64,000 nt of DNA, taken from Prasinococcaceae sp. CCMP 1430. Its lineage: Eukaryota; Prasinodermophyta; Palmophyllophyceae; Prasinococcales; Prasinococcaceae. The stretch covers positions 78,448-142,447 of the forward strand of contig RQSC01000062.1 in the NCBI GenBank assembly GCA_013416795.1. The letters run 5' to 3'. Numbering within the stretch: position 1 is the stretch's first letter; the number at the start of each line of letters is the position of its first letter. Shown piece after piece: positions 29,483-40,068 of the stretch. The notes under the pieces are model-generated. The model saw only the letters and a program-made list of their open reading frames with translations. It was not told the DNA's origin and searched no databases. Both the position numbers and the translations under genes were made by a program.

Positions 29483-32400
29483 CTAGAATGTCGCTTTGAT
29501 CTTGATTGACTTCTGCGCTGCGAGACTGCTGGGGTGCCTAGCACCATCCCTCTCCGTCGGCGGCAGCTTAATCCCCGCCAGCTTGTTGTCGGCAACTCGT
29601 CTGATGTGCGAGTCCTCGCCTGAGAATTCGTTGACGTACAGCGAGTGCGTGTCCAAGTACTGCAGATCGTTGGTGTCGTCGTTGCGGCGCACAACGTAGC
29701 GGAAGTTGAGCACGGTGGGCGGGTCGGAGCCGGTCTCATACAGGAAGCCGGTGGGAAATATGGGCTCGCCCGGCAGGCCCGTCGTCGAATTGTCGTTCAT
29801 GCCGTTGGTATCGTCTATCGTGACGAGCACGAGCTTGATCTGCGCGCACACGCGGTAGTAGAGGCCCATGTAGTGTTCCTGGAACACCCACTGGTCGTTG
29901 TCGGCGCCGCAGGACGCCTTGACAGCCTCAGAGAAGTGCACCTTAACGTCGATCACGTCGGGCACGCCGGCTGAGTTGTCGCCACCAGTGTTGATGCCAT
30001 AACCGGTGTTGTAGCCGTAAGTGGTATCGTGTACATCCGAGGTGACGTTCTGCACATATGCGCGCCCAATAACGAGATCCTTGTTGTACGAAAGCGACTG
30101 CGTCGCGCCGTGCGAACCCAGCATGGCGCCGCCTGGCTTTGGCAGCGTCAGGAGCGCGTCGTTGAATTTGCAGCGCGAGTAGTCATTGTTGTACACGTTC
30201 TTGCGGCGCACATAGGCCGTGGTCACGTCTACAGTGAAGGACAGGCTCGAGAAGTTCGGTGACGACACGCCGCACGACGCGCCGCTCACCGCGCCCGATC
30301 CCGAGTAGCCGGTGGAGACGCCAGGCACGGCGCATGTGGTTACACCAAGCGTGATCCGGTCGCCGGTGACGGACACGATTGTGTACTTGCCGTTGACAGT
30401 GCCAGCGTCGGTGCCGCCCACGCCTGCAATGTAGATGATGTCGCCGGCAAGCAGGGTGTGCATGGCAGCGACCGAGCCAGATGTCTGCGGCGAGGCGTGG
30501 CTCACGAGCGTGAGCACGGCTGGGTCGGCGGCAGTGATTTCGCTCACTTGATAGTGGTCGGCACACGCACGCTTGATGGTCGCATTGCCGCCGTCGAGGT
30601 CGAGCGCGTCGGTGCCAGTGTAGTCGAGGTCAGCGCTCAGGTGCGTCTGGCCCGAGGTGAGCGCGAGGGCGCCGACGTTCTGGTCGTAGCCGTCCGCGCC
30701 ACCTGCACCGCGTGCACCTGTCTGCACCCTGTACTCAAACGCCAGAATGTTGTCCATGGACTGTTCTATGCGCTCCTCGTCGAATTGGCGCTCTCGGCGC
30801 AGAGAGCTCACAGTGTTTCCGCCGTCGAAAGCCAGCCCCGTGGAGGTGTAGGTGTCGCTCGAGAAGGTGCAGTAGTGGTTGCCATGCGCCGAGGCGTCGG
30901 TCAGCCCGCCGCCCTCGAGGCTGTGCGAGCGACAGCGAATGCCCGTGTTGACGCGCTGGATGGTGACCGCGCTCGACTCGGGCGTGTCGTGGTCGCTGCC
31001 GGGAGTGTATCGCGCGCCGGCAATGTAGCCTGAGCCCGGCGGAACTGAAGTCTCCGAGCCACCCAGCCTTCCCGTGTAGAACGTCAACCCGCTGATGTCC
31101 AGCGGGGGCTCCAGCGAGAACTCCCATTTGGTGACGTGCGACCCGACCGTGAACTGCTTGTTCAGCGAGTCAGCGTCCGGGCCGTAGACGCCTCGGATGA
31201 TGACGATGTCGCCTGTGGAGAGCGTGTGCGTCCCGCGCACCTTGAAGACAGTGCCCACTGTCGAGGTGTCTGCGCTGGTGCATCCCTCACTGGAGGAGGC
31301 GCACACGCCATCGGCGAAGAGCTGCAATGGGTCCTCCATGGCGGAGTTGTCCGTGTGAGCGTCATTGCTCAGCCCAGGGCTTGACGCAAACTCGCCGTAC
31401 CTGCGCTGATTGGCCAGCGAGTACGCCTCCTCGCCCTTTTTGAGCGGGTTTGGCTCGTTGTTCTTCCAGAAGGCCTTCTTCTCGCCGAAGCCGCCGCCGG
31501 CGTAGGTGGCGTAGTGGTCCGCCGCGCCAGCCTCAAAGTGCGAGCCCAAGTCCAGCTTGAGCCGCGGCGAGCCGTACACGACCACCGGCTCGGAGAAAGT
31601 CACGAAGATGTAGATGAGGTCGTCCTCCTCGTATGACCAGTCGTGCTCGCCGTGTGCGGGATTCGGCACGGCGTTCGTGGGCGTCGGCTGGCGCAGCACA
31701 AACGCAGAGCTCACGTCCCAGTCCATGCCCGTCGAGTCGAGCGCTGCGCCAGTGGCCACATTCTCCAGCGTGAAGGTGGTTGCGTGCAGCAGACCATTCG
31801 CGTCGTTGCCGTCCCCGTCGGCCGTACCGCTCACGTCGGTCACCTCGAACTCGATGCCATTAATTGAGTGTCTGTCTAAACCCCGGACGCTCTCGATCTT
31901 CACGCGGTCTCCCACCTCGAGTGAGTGCGTACCAACCGTGGTGACGGTCGCATCGGCGCTCGATTGCTCCACAGATCCAATCTGGAAGATGTTGCGGTAC
32001 TGATAGTTGTCCGCGCGGCGGTTAGGCGAGTACGAGGTCACACCCACAACGAAGGGTTGGATCTTGAGGTGCACGCGGTCCACCGAGCCAAGGCTCGGAT
32101 AGGCATCGAGGGAGATCTGGAGGTCGTCACGGCAGTGCGAGAACGCGCAGCGAGCATCGCGATGCAACGCAGCGGTGCTCAGCGCGCCGCTCGCCTTGTC
32201 GAGGCCGAGGCGATCGTGTTGGTTGATGCCTGCGTACGGGCCTGATAGTGTGCCCTCGCCCGAGCTGGCAAGGCCGAGCGCGTCGCCCGCGCCGCGCCTC
32301 GAGCGCACGCGGTTCGCGGGCTGCACAACCGAATTGATGAGCGCGGCCTCCCAGTAGCCCCCCGCGAGCGTCACGTGCGTGTGGCCGCTCTGGCGACCCT

Positions 32401-33022
32401 GGCGCACCTCCGGCCCGCTCCGGGGCTCATCCAGGCGCTGCGGCAGGTTCTCCCATCCCACCCACCGCGTGTTGCCGCCGCTCACCGACAGCGCAAGGAG
32501 GGAGCGCGCAGCGGATCGCGCAGCCCCGTCGGCCCCGACGCCGTCGCTGCGGACCGCCTCGAAACCGGCGTCCATCGACAGCAGCGAGCGCACGCTTTCG
32601 CCTGCGCCTGCTGCTGCGCCGAGCAGCTCGTCGGCGAGTGCAAGCTCCTCGTCTGTCGGCACGACGCTAGCTGCAGGGGCGGGGGCGGAGGTGGCACCCT
32701 CCACATCCTCCGCGTGTGCGCCCCGCCTGCCTGCCCCACCGGACGCGCACCCGCCGCCCTGCGGCTGCTGCTGCTGTCTCGGCTGCTGGGGCTGCACGTG
32801 CCGCCGCTGCTGCTCCTCCGGCTGTTGCTGCTGCTCCCCGCGCCGCTCGTCTGCACCACCCTCGACCGCCACCGCGCGCTTGAGCATACCCACGATGCCG
32901 CCGCTCTGGCCTGTTGCCTCGTCGTTCTCGGCCTGCGCGGCGGCGCGGCGCTCGGCGGCGCGTACCGCCGCGTCCGAGGCGTCTGAGCGCGCCGCCGAAG
33001 CACTCGCGGGCGCGCCGCTCCC
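29483..33022 (-). CDS. Large adhesin-like repeat protein, 5' end lost in gap
   Basis: One open frame of ~1180 codons from the N gap (33023) to TGA 29483. The first in-frame ATG after the gap is 32887. The N-terminal part is intracellular-looking (polyQ, EQQQQPEEQQRR). From about 32480 the sequence changes to a Thr/Ser/Gly/Asp-rich beta protein. Two repeat types are visible. One is HxLxxGDxVxIxxVxGxDxxSxNGxxxV, seen as GTHSLEVGDRVKIESVRG, GTHTLSTGDIVIIRGVYG and HTLLAGDIIYIAGVGG. The other is an adhesin-type strand pair: VTFSEPVVVYGSPRLKLDLG, IDVKVHFSEAVKASCGAD, LAFEYRVQTG...DLDYTGTDALDLDGG and LNFRYVVRRND...DLQYLDTHSLYVN. Such FSE/LxLD/DLxYxGTxAL repeats occur in large surface adhesins. Surface location is inferred, since the signal peptide, if any, would be in the gap. 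Confidence 0.75.
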   Translation of the reverse strand, partial: GSGAPASASAARSDASDAAVRAAERRAAAQAENDEATGQSGGIVGMLKRAVAVEGGADERRGEQQQQPEEQQRRHVQPQQPRQQQQPQGGGCASGGAGRRGAHAEDVEGATSAPAPAASVVPTDEELALADELLGAAAGAGESVRSLLSMDAGFEAVRSDGVGADGAARSAARSLLALSVSGGNTRWVGWENLPQRLDEPRSGPEVRQGRQSGHTHVTLAGGYWEAALINSVVQPANRVRSRRGAGDALGLASSGEGTLSGPYAGINQHDRLGLDKASGALSTAALHRDARCAFSHCRDDLQISLDAYPSLGSVDRVHLKIQPFVVGVTSYSPNRRADNYQYRNIFQIGSVEQSSADATVTTVGTHSLEVGDRVKIESVRGLDRHSINGIEFEVTDVSGTADGDGNDANGLLHATTFTLENVATGAALDSTGMDWDVSSAFVLRQPTPTNAVPNPAHGEHDWSYEEDDLIYIFVTFSEPVVVYGSPRLKLDLGSHFEAGAADHYATYAGGGFGEKKAFWKNNEPNPLKKGEEAYSLANQRRYGEFASSPGLSNDAHTDNSAMEDPLQLFADGVCASSSEGCTSADTSTVGTVFKVRGTHTLSTGDIVIIRGVYGPDADSLNKQFTVGSHVTKWEFSLEPPLDISGLTFYTGRLGGSETSVPPGSGYIAGARYTPGSDHDTPESSAVTIQRVNTGIRCRSHSLEGGGLTDASAHGNHYCTFSSDTYTSTGLAFDGGNTVSSLRRERQFDEERIEQSMDNILAFEYRVQTGARGAGGADGYDQNVGALALTSGQTHLSADLDYTGTDALDLDGGNATIKRACADHYQVSEITAADPAVLTLVSHASPQTSGSVAAMHTLLAGDIIYIAGVGGTDAGTVNGKYTIVSVTGDRITLGVTTCAVPGVSTGYSGSGAVSGASCGVSSPNFSSLSFTVDVTTAYVRRKNVYNNDYSRCKFNDALLTLPKPGGAMLGSHGATQSLSYNKDLVIGRAYVQNVTSDVHDTTYGYNTGYGINTGGDNSAGVPDVIDVKVHFSEAVKASCGADNDQWVFQEHYMGLYYRVCAQIKLVLVTIDDTNGMNDNSTTGLPGEPIFPTGFLYETGSDPPTVLNFRYVVRRNDDTNDLQYLDTHSLYVNEFSGEDSHIRRVADNKLAGIKLPPTERDGARHPSSLAAQKSIKIKATF

Positions 33023-33042
33023 NNNNNNNNNNNNNNNNNNNN
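33023..33042. other. Assembly gap (20 N)
   Basis: Twenty N bases separate the 5' part of the adhesin-like gene (minus) from the 3' end of a plus-strand frame. The true length is unknown, since a round number of Ns usually marks an estimated gap. Confidence 0.95.
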
Positions 33043-33043
33043 C

Positions 33044-33202
33044 GCGCCCCGCGCCCCGCGCCGCGCGCGCGCTCGCGCGCTCTTCGGCGGCGGCGGTGGA
33101 GCGAAGCAGGCCAAGGGCAAGGGCGCGCCGCAGAAGAGGGGTCGGGCGAGCGCCAAGGCCACCGACGAGGATGTTCCGTGGTACATCAGCAAGTGCGTGT
33201 GA
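33044..33202 (+). CDS. Possible C-terminal fragment of a gene lost in the gap
   Basis: Immediately right of the gap the plus strand is open in one frame to TGA 33200-33202. It ends in a basic then acidic tail: ALFGGGGGAKQAKGKGAPQ, KRGRASAKATDEDVPWYISKCV. The composition (Lys/Gly/Ala, then TDEDVPWY) looks like a real protein terminus rather than random GC-rich DNA, and the opposite strand gives no comparable signal. The family is not recognised. If real, the rest of the gene lies inside the gap or in front of it. Confidence 0.35.
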   Translation, partial: APRAPRRARARALFGGGGGAKQAKGKGAPQKRGRASAKATDEDVPWYISKCV

Positions 33203-33861
33203 GCGCTCCGTGCGCGCCGCCTGTGCGCGCTGCGTTTGCCCGTGCGTGACTCGCTGATGCGGTGGTCCCTCGCTGCGCCCCCCCCCCTCTCCCTCACGCC
33301 TCCTACGGTTCGGACCGTCCGCAAACGCACACCAAACGCACGCAACGGAAAGGGAGCGCCATAAATTCCGCGAACTCTGTTTTCTCCCTTCCATCTCCGC
33401 TGCAGTCAATCCCCGTGGCACCGAAATGAAATGCTCGACCCTCGACAGCTGGCACAACCGACATGTCGGTCGGTGGGCACAACGGGTCTGAGAAACGCCA
33501 GTACAGATCAAAAGCAATGTCGCGGGCACGGCCTGGCCATGATGCCATGGCCATGGCATGGCCATGGCATGCCGCCATGCGCAAGAGAGGCTGCCCTTGG
33601 TATCGCCGCGCCCGGCCTCGATCCCGCGTGGCACGGCACCAAGGGCGAGCTGCCCTTCACCAACTCGACCGCACGGCGGCGCGCGGCGGCGCGCTTTCCG
33701 AAGCGCTCGGGCGAGGGGCGCTGCGGCGCCCGCCTGGAGCAGGTTGCCACGGGCGCGGCGTAGAGGTCTTAGGATCGAGGAGGGGGTTGAGTCGGGTGTG
33801 TGGGGGCGCATCGTCCACGGTGCCCGCCGCGTGGGAAATGGGTGTGGCAGAAACCGAGTGA
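33203..33861. other. Intergenic region with CCATGG palindromic cluster
   Basis: About 660 bases. At 33533-33575 the words ggccatgg/ccatggcatgg repeat to form nested palindromes (for example tgccatggccatggca). Open frames on either strand lack domain signatures. The 33780-33861 part is upstream of the coiled-coil gene. Confidence 0.4.
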
Positions 33862-34859
33862 ATGGACGGCTCGAGCGAGCACAGCGGCGCCGGCGCCGGC
33901 GCCGCGTCCGCGAGCTTCCTCCAGCAGCGCCACGGGGCACTCTCGCCCGCGGCGGATGGCACGGAGCTCGCGGCAGGTGAGCAGCAATCGGCACAAACAC
34001 AAAGCGCGCCACCTCCGCCGCTAGCGCGTGCAGACAGTGCGGTTAAGCGCATGCTCGAAGTTCCCGTGTTTGATGGCGCCGGCACCTCCGGCAGGCACGG
34101 CGTGTTGCCGATCATCTCGCCGGCAAGCGCAATGGAGCTAGCGCGGAGGCTGGAGGATGCGGCCAATGCACTGCTTTCACCACCACCACAGCCACCACCG
34201 AAATCCCCATCGAAGCAGGGTGCGGCAATGCCCCTCATGCCACCGCTGCCCAGGGCCGTCGCAGGTATCGGCAGTAGTGGGAAAAGGTCCGCGCGCCCAC
34301 CGCCCCTCGCGAGCAGTCCAGCAGTGCGGCCCCCGCCACTGCCGAGGGATGCACGTAGGGTGAGAGAGGGAGCACCCGAGCGCTCTCCTGCACCTCTGGC
34401 TGCCTACGGAGCCGATACGTCACCGAGCGGCGATGCGTCGCCCATGACGCCTGTCGGTGAGGCTCTTTTGGGTCCTGTCGAGGAGGTCGAACGAGCGCAC
34501 GTTGGTGAGCCGGCTCAGCAGCATTTGCACGAGTCATCTCGCCACCGCAGGGAGTCACTGCGGCAGCGGCAGCAGACCGGAGAGCAGCGAGGGCAGCAGC
34601 AGCAGCAGCAGCAAGGGCAGGGGCAGGGGCAGCAGGGGCAGCAGCAGCAAGGGCAGGGGCAGCTTACCGAGCAGCAAGTGCTGCATACGGAGCAAGAGCA
34701 GCCTGAAATGAGGGAAGAATTGCCATCGCAGGAAGCGACTGCACGGCGAGGCCGCCTGCGAGACAGACGAGAGATCTTCGAGCGCTTTGATGCAGCTGTT
34801 GCGCAGCCAGCGCCAACCCCTCCGCCCATAAACCACAGCAGCAGCAGCAGCAGCAGGGG

Positions 34860-34896
<37 letters not shown>

Positions 34897-36798
34897 GCCG
34901 GCAGCAGCAGCAGGGGCAGCAGCAGCAGCGGCAGCATCAGTGGACTTGAGCACCTGGATGACGGTGACAGCGTTCGGAACGGGGCATTCGGTGCCGATGA
35001 GGACGAGCCCACGATGGCGGAGCGTGACGCCGCTGAGCAACGTCTCCTTGCCGCCGCGTCGTCGGTGCCCGTGCCGCGCGAAGCCCTGCTACCACAGCGC
35101 GAGGCGAACCCCGCTCCGACCGCGCCCGTATCCCTGGCTGCCGCTGACGGGTACTCGTCACCGCTACCGGTTCCACGCGTCGTGGTGCCGCCGCGGCGCG
35201 AACCAAGCCCGATGCCGCTGCCCCGTGCGGATGAACCCCCGCTGCAGACAGAAGAGAACGAGTGGCCCGCGGCGTGGGCATTCATGCGCTCGCCCGAACG
35301 CCTGCGTGGGGACAGAGCGCGGGGCGCTCAATCATTGAACTCCCCGCTGGGATCGCCGGGCGATGCGAGGGGGGCACCGCCGACTGTTCCTCGGGGTGGC
35401 AGGGCGGTGCCACCCGAGCCAATGAGCCCGCTCGACCTCGATCACGACGCTATTCTGCACTCGCCGCGCCTGCGCGAGGCGGCCGGCCGGGGCGATCAGA
35501 CACGCAGTTCGGCGGCTAGAATGCAGGTGGCCGCCGTGCCTTTGTCCGATGAATCTGAAAGCGAGTCATCGCGCGCGGAGGCGGCACCGCCACCTCGAGG
35601 GGACGTCATGGGCAAGGACGCCCCGGGTGAGTCGGAAGCATCGGCGTCGGATGGAGACTCTGATGAGATGTGGGGAGAGGAGGTCCATCTGGAACTTGCC
35701 CCTGCGGTCACTGGGCGCCCGGATGGCCGCGGTCGTGTGGGGTCTCGGCAGACCATAGATCCCTCAGCAAGGTCTGGGCGCGGCGTAGAACGCGGCCGAG
35801 GCGCAACCGCTGCCGCGCGGCGTACGCGTGCTCTTGAGAGCTCCTGCGCGAATGACGACGCGGATGACACAGACGTTGCGAGCGAGACCGCCGCGGAGGC
35901 CCCGGTACAGGCGCAGGCCGGGTTGGCAAACTCGGACGAAAGCTCGCCTGATGCCGCATCTGTGGCATCCTCGCTTCGAACCAATGCTCTGTACGACGAG
36001 GACCAGGACGACGGCGGGGACAGCGCAGCGGGCGCCAATGAGTCGGTTGAAAGGGGCAGTGCGGATGCAGAGGATGGGCGCACCCTTGCTGTACTCCCGC
36101 TGCGCGGTGCGGCGACGCGCAGCGCCGCAGATGTGCTGCGTGCTAGACGCAAGGGCAAAGAGAAAGCCGACTTGGAGAAGGGAAGTACCCAAGAGGGCGG
36201 AGCAGAAGAGCCGGGCAGCGACGGCGGACCTACCGATAATGGAGGAGGTGCCGGTCGTGCCGACAAACTAGGCGGTGGCAGCAGCAGCGGTGGTGGCAGC
36301 GACAGTACCAGCAATGGCACCTTCACGAACGAGGCGTTCGACTCAAGCAGCGCCATCGAGGAACAGGAAGGGCGGATCTGGGAGCTGGAGGGAGCTGTCG
36401 CACGCGGCCAACTCGAGATCGAGGAGCTTCGGAAGGCGCAGGCGGAGGAGGTCTCACGGATGGCTGCCGCTCACCGGACATCAATCGCGTCGATCAACGC
36501 AGCGCAGCGCGACCAGCGCCGCCTGCTGGCCAAGTCAGAGTCGGCCCGCGAGCATGCGCGTAAGCAGCACGCCACGCTGCTGCAGCAGCTCGAGATTCGC
36601 GACGACGAGGCGCTCGCCACGCGCCGGCGACTCAAGGTGGAGCGCAGCCGCGCGCAGGCGCTCGAGGAGGCGCTCGAGACGGCTCAGAGCGATGCCGCGC
36701 GCCTCTACCAGAGCCTGGCGTCCCTGCGGAGGGCCTTCGGCGTGCTCATGTGCGCCTGTGCGGCCGTCGGGCTGCGAGTCGTGCTCGGCCCTCGTTAA
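33862..36798 (+). CDS. Low-complexity coiled-coil protein with C-terminal hydrophobic anchor
   Basis: A single exon of 978 residues from ATG 33862 to TAA. Most of the chain is disordered: Pro/Ser/Ala-rich at the start, a glutamine-rich block (~240-275, CAG/CAA DNA), a serine-homopolymer block (~325-360, AGC DNA), then acidic stretches with [14 protein letters not shown]-type clusters that look like casein-kinase sites. Residues ~830-955 are a long coiled coil ([59 protein letters not shown]). The last ~25 residues include a hydrophobic segment ([19 protein letters not shown]), a likely tail anchor. This golgin- or tether-like architecture suggests membrane organisation, but the family is not recognised. 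It is co-directional with CAP-H2, breaking the strand alternation. Confidence 0.8.
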
Positions 36799-37253
36799 AA
36801 CAAGCGTACAGTAATGAATGCCAATTTCATCTCATGTCTCTGCGCCCGCATGCACCCCTTCCATTCCGCTCCCACACACACGCGCACGCGGGCGCGCATC
36901 CATCGCTCTTCAATTTCGCGTATTATGTCACATCGAATCGGATTATGTGGTTTTGGAAGAACTCATTTCGAAGTCAAAATGATCGGGGTCTGTATTGAAT
37001 TTTTGCGTGCGTTTTGACGTGCGGGCGCGCCGTCGGCCCGCACACGCCGCGCGCGCGTTCAAATTTTTCGCGCGCGCGCACCCTCGAGACACGCCCCTGG
37101 GTGTGGGTGTGGGTGCGGGACGGGAGGGGGGGGGGGCAGGGCGCCCCACACCGTGCGGCCCGCGCGCGTCCGCGCGCGCAGCCGCCACAGCCCCACTCCC
37201 TCCCGCGAGAGAGGGGCCGGGGCGTGCCGCGCCGCGCCGCTTGAATCGCGAGG
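36799..37253. promoter_or_regulatory. Upstream region of the CAP-H2 gene
   Basis: About 450 bases. The part from 36900 to 37010 is clearly AT-richer than its surroundings (tcaatttcgcgtattatgtcacatcgaatcggattatgtggttttgg) and may hold both the 3' end of the coiled-coil gene and the promoter of the condensin gene. A short poly-G run lies near 37126-37137. Confidence 0.4.
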
Positions 37254-39350
37254 ATGTCGCAGCGCCCGAGCACACGCCGCGCGGCCGACGCGGAGGATGA
37301 CGCAGCGGCGCGCTTCAAGCACCTCATCGAGCCTATCCGCGACCTTGCCAAGAACTGGAACGTCGACGTCGCGTCCGAGCTTGAGGACTACATCGGCGAG
37401 CTCGAGTCCATATCGTTCTCTGCGGACGGCGGTGTGACACAACTGAACTTCGCTGAGGCCGCGCTGCTCATCCAGGGCAGCGCGTGCATCTACTCAAAGA
37501 AGGTCGAGTACCTCTACGAGCTCGTGTTCCAGGCGATCAACTTCATCGAAAAGCGCAAGAGGAAGGAGAGGGAGGCGGCCAAGCTCGGTTCGAGCGTCAG
37601 TGCGGATGGCGCCGACAAGGACGTGGACCCCCTCGACGAGGACGAGCTCGATTTCCTCATGCTCGACGACGACATCCCCGAGGCCGAGGAAAGGGCCATC
37701 AACATGCGCGAGAAGGACCTGGAGATGGAGACGTGCCCACCGCCGACGGCGTACCGTCCAAAGTTCCCGTGGCTTCTGCGCCAGGCCACCGACCGTGGCG
37801 ACGGCGAGTACAACCTGAGCCAGATGCACGTTCACCGCTCGGGCGCGCTGCTGCTCGACCAGGGTGACATCAAGGCGCTCGACGACAACCTGGAGCCCGT
37901 CGCACAGCCCAACTTTGAGGACATTAACGCCGCCGGTGACTTCGGTGCGGGTGGATACGACGACGACGACGACTTCGGCGACGGCGGCAGCGGCGACTTC
38001 GGTGAGGGTGGTGCGCCCGGCGAAGCCCCTGCCAGCGGCTACTGGGTAGCGCAAGAGCGCGCGGCAGGAGGGAACGTGCCGCCGACGCCGGCGCTGACCT
38101 TGCATGGCGAAGATGAGGAGGAGTACAACCCGTACGAGCCGCTGGATGCCGACGACGCCAAGGGCGTGGGCAAGCTCACCGTGCGGCCCTTCCGGAAGGG
38201 GCGCACGCAGCTCAGCAAGTCGGCTATCGAAGGCGAGCCCGTCGGCGCCTCGCCCGCGGAGGGCGTGTCGCGCAGCGGCGTCGACCATGGAGTGCGCGTG
38301 TCCGCCGCGCCGACGGCGCCGACGGTGCTGTCGCAGCCCGCCTTCAAGGAATTCTCGTTCGCCTTCGAGGCCGCGCGGCGGGCCGCGCGCGCCCTGCGGA
38401 GGGCGAATGCGCGCCGCCTTAGTGGGCTGTCGCCGGGTCCTGGCCAGCGTGCGGCCGAGCTCACGCCCGGAAGCCGCGCGGCGGCATTTGACGCGCCCGC
38501 GGCGCAGGATGATCCCGGCTACGAGGACGACATGCCCGACTTCGGTGGCGGTGGAGATGACTTCGACGACGACGTGGATGGCGACATGGGTGCTTTCCCC
38601 GATGTTGGCGAGCAGGGGGCAGCGGGCACGTTTGGCTGGCTTTCCGGGGACGGCAACAACGCGGCCGCGCTGTCCACGCCGCGCTCGGCCTCGGCAGCGG
38701 TGTCGTATGCCGAGCTGGTGCGCGCCAAGGTGGACGAGCTGCTGGCGCGCACACTGGCGTCGGAGCGCGTGACGGAGCTCTCGCGGCGCGTGACCAATTG
38801 GCGTGACCAGATCGAGCCCGCGCTTGAGGAGGAGGAGAAGGCGGCGGCTTTCGACATCCACCAATACGGCGACGGCGTGCTCAGTGCGGTGGCCATGGAC
38901 GCCAAGACGGGCAAGCGCAAGGCCGACGACGTCGTTCGTGGCACCAAGATCGATTTCGCCGACGTCTTCGCCGCCGCGCGCCGCGCCAAGGTGGACGAGG
39001 CCACGTCGCGCGGCGAGGATCCTTCGACGGCGGGGGCGGGCACCGAGGCCGGCGAAATCGCGCGCACTTTTGCGGCGACGTTGCAGCTCATCAACGACGG
39101 GGCGCTGGAGATTGAGGCGATCGTGGATGACAGTGAGAGTGAGGTTGGAGAGGGCGGTGCGGGGGCTGCGGACGCCGGAGTGGCGAAGAGCTTCAAGATC
39201 ACGGTGCTTAACCCACACAGGCAAGAAATCACCACCGCGTATGACCAGATCGATGGGGGGGAGAATGTCGCGGCGCAGGCAGAGGCGAAGAAGCGCAAGG
39301 GCTCGAAGCGCGCAACTGCGGACACCGCCTTGCGTGAGACACAGGCGTGA
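37254..39350 (+). CDS. NCAPH2: Condensin II complex subunit H2 (kleisin-beta)
   Basis: A single exon of 698 residues. The N terminus [20 protein letters not shown], then [20 protein letters not shown] and [15 protein letters not shown], is the diagnostic CAP-H2 N-terminal domain that contacts the SMC2 neck. Later blocks also match: YNPYEPLD plus PFRKGRTQL in the middle, [37 protein letters not shown] and [14 protein letters not shown] near the C terminus (the kleisin winged-helix region that binds SMC4). Asp/Gly-rich acidic linkers (~215-260, ~420-460) separate them. CAP-H2 bridges SMC2/SMC4 and recruits CAP-D3/CAP-G2 in condensin II, which acts in the nucleus on early mitotic chromosome folding. 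The length compares well with ~605-680 residues elsewhere. Confidence 0.95.
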   Translation: MSQRPSTRRAADAEDDAAARFKHLIEPIRDLAKNWNVDVASELEDYIGELESISFSADGGVTQLNFAEAALLIQGSACIYSKKVEYLYELVFQAINFIEKRKRKEREAAKLGSSVSADGADKDVDPLDEDELDFLMLDDDIPEAEERAINMREKDLEMETCPPPTAYRPKFPWLLRQATDRGDGEYNLSQMHVHRSGALLLDQGDIKALDDNLEPVAQPNFEDINAAGDFGAGGYDDDDDFGDGGSGDFGEGGAPGEAPASGYWVAQERAAGGNVPPTPALTLHGEDEEEYNPYEPLDADDAKGVGKLTVRPFRKGRTQLSKSAIEGEPVGASPAEGVSRSGVDHGVRVSAAPTAPTVLSQPAFKEFSFAFEAARRAARALRRANARRLSGLSPGPGQRAAELTPGSRAAAFDAPAAQDDPGYEDDMPDFGGGGDDFDDDVDGDMGAFPDVGEQGAAGTFGWLSGDGNNAAALSTPRSASAAVSYAELVRAKVDELLARTLASERVTELSRRVTNWRDQIEPALEEEEKAAAFDIHQYGDGVLSAVAMDAKTGKRKADDVVRGTKIDFADVFAAARRAKVDEATSRGEDPSTAGAGTEAGEIARTFAATLQLINDGALEIEAIVDDSESEVGEGGAGAADAGVAKSFKITVLNPHRQEITTAYDQIDGGENVAAQAEAKKRKGSKRATADTALRETQA

Positions 39351-39504
39351 GCATGCCTGCGTGCGCGCGCGCGTGCGGCGGGCGACATTGGCTAGGCGAG
39401 ACGAGTAACCAAAGATAAAACACAAACGGGCGCAGCGGGCGATCGGTCTCAGAGTACACGTGAATTTACAAGGCGGCGTGCTACAACTCGCAAGGGAGCC
39501 ACCC

Positions 39505-40068
39505 TCATTGAGCGTCGAGATGCAGCTTCTTGTACTTTGCCGCGCGCTGGGCGGCCGAGCGCGCCTGCTCAGCAGCGCGCCGCGAGTCGGGCAGCGAGCA
39601 CGCGAGCGTCGCGCCGACGTACGCGTCCTGCAGCCACTGGCCGTGCATCTCGAGCAGCTTGCCGCCCTCCTTGATCTCAGCGACGCCGCAGCCATGCAGC
39701 TGACCCGCGCGCCAGCGCCCGCACACCTTGCTGCCATCGTCAAACGTGTGGCAGCCGGCGCCGTGCGGCTTGTGGTCGTGGAACTCGCCTTCATAGCACC
39801 CGCCCGCAGCGTACCAGAGCGAGCCGACATTCTCGGCCTTGCCGTCCTGCGCCCGGCGTGGGTGCGCGCAGGGGAGAGGCGGCGGCCGATCGTCAGGGAG
39901 TTAGCGGCAAAGCTCGTGGCTATGGTCGACGCTGCTACACGCATGCGCCCTCCTCACACGCACCTTTGTGTGGCCGTCGTACCGGCTGCCGTCGCGGAAG
40001 ACCAGCTCCTCGAAGCGCAGCGCCCCACCGCCGCCGCCCGTCGTCGCCGCCGCGGCTTTGTGCGCCAT
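39505..40068 (-). CDS. Small MORN-repeat-like protein
   Basis: Exons 40068-39964 (AAG|GTGCGT) and 39846-39505 (after GGGCGCAG) join in phase 0 to give 148 residues. The body has MORN-type repeats of the form YxGxFxxxxxHGxGxxxxxDGxxxxGxWxxGxxHG: LVFRDGSRYDGHTK, GGCYEGEFHDHKPHGAGCHT, FDDGSKVCGRWRAGQLHGCG and KLLEMHGQWL. About three to four repeats are present, some degenerate. The C-terminal 40 residues form a basic Ala/Arg/Lys helix (RRAAEQARSAAQRAAKYKKL). MORN repeats associate with membranes or act as scaffolds in protist cytoskeleton and flagella. The exact role is unknown. It is divergent from the Sfi1-like gene (725-base spacer) and convergent with CAP-H2. Confidence 0.8.

Noticed and set aside
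33533-33575. CCATGG palindromes as a mobile-element terminus
   Set aside because: No target-site duplication, transposase or matching second end. Treated as simple sequence.
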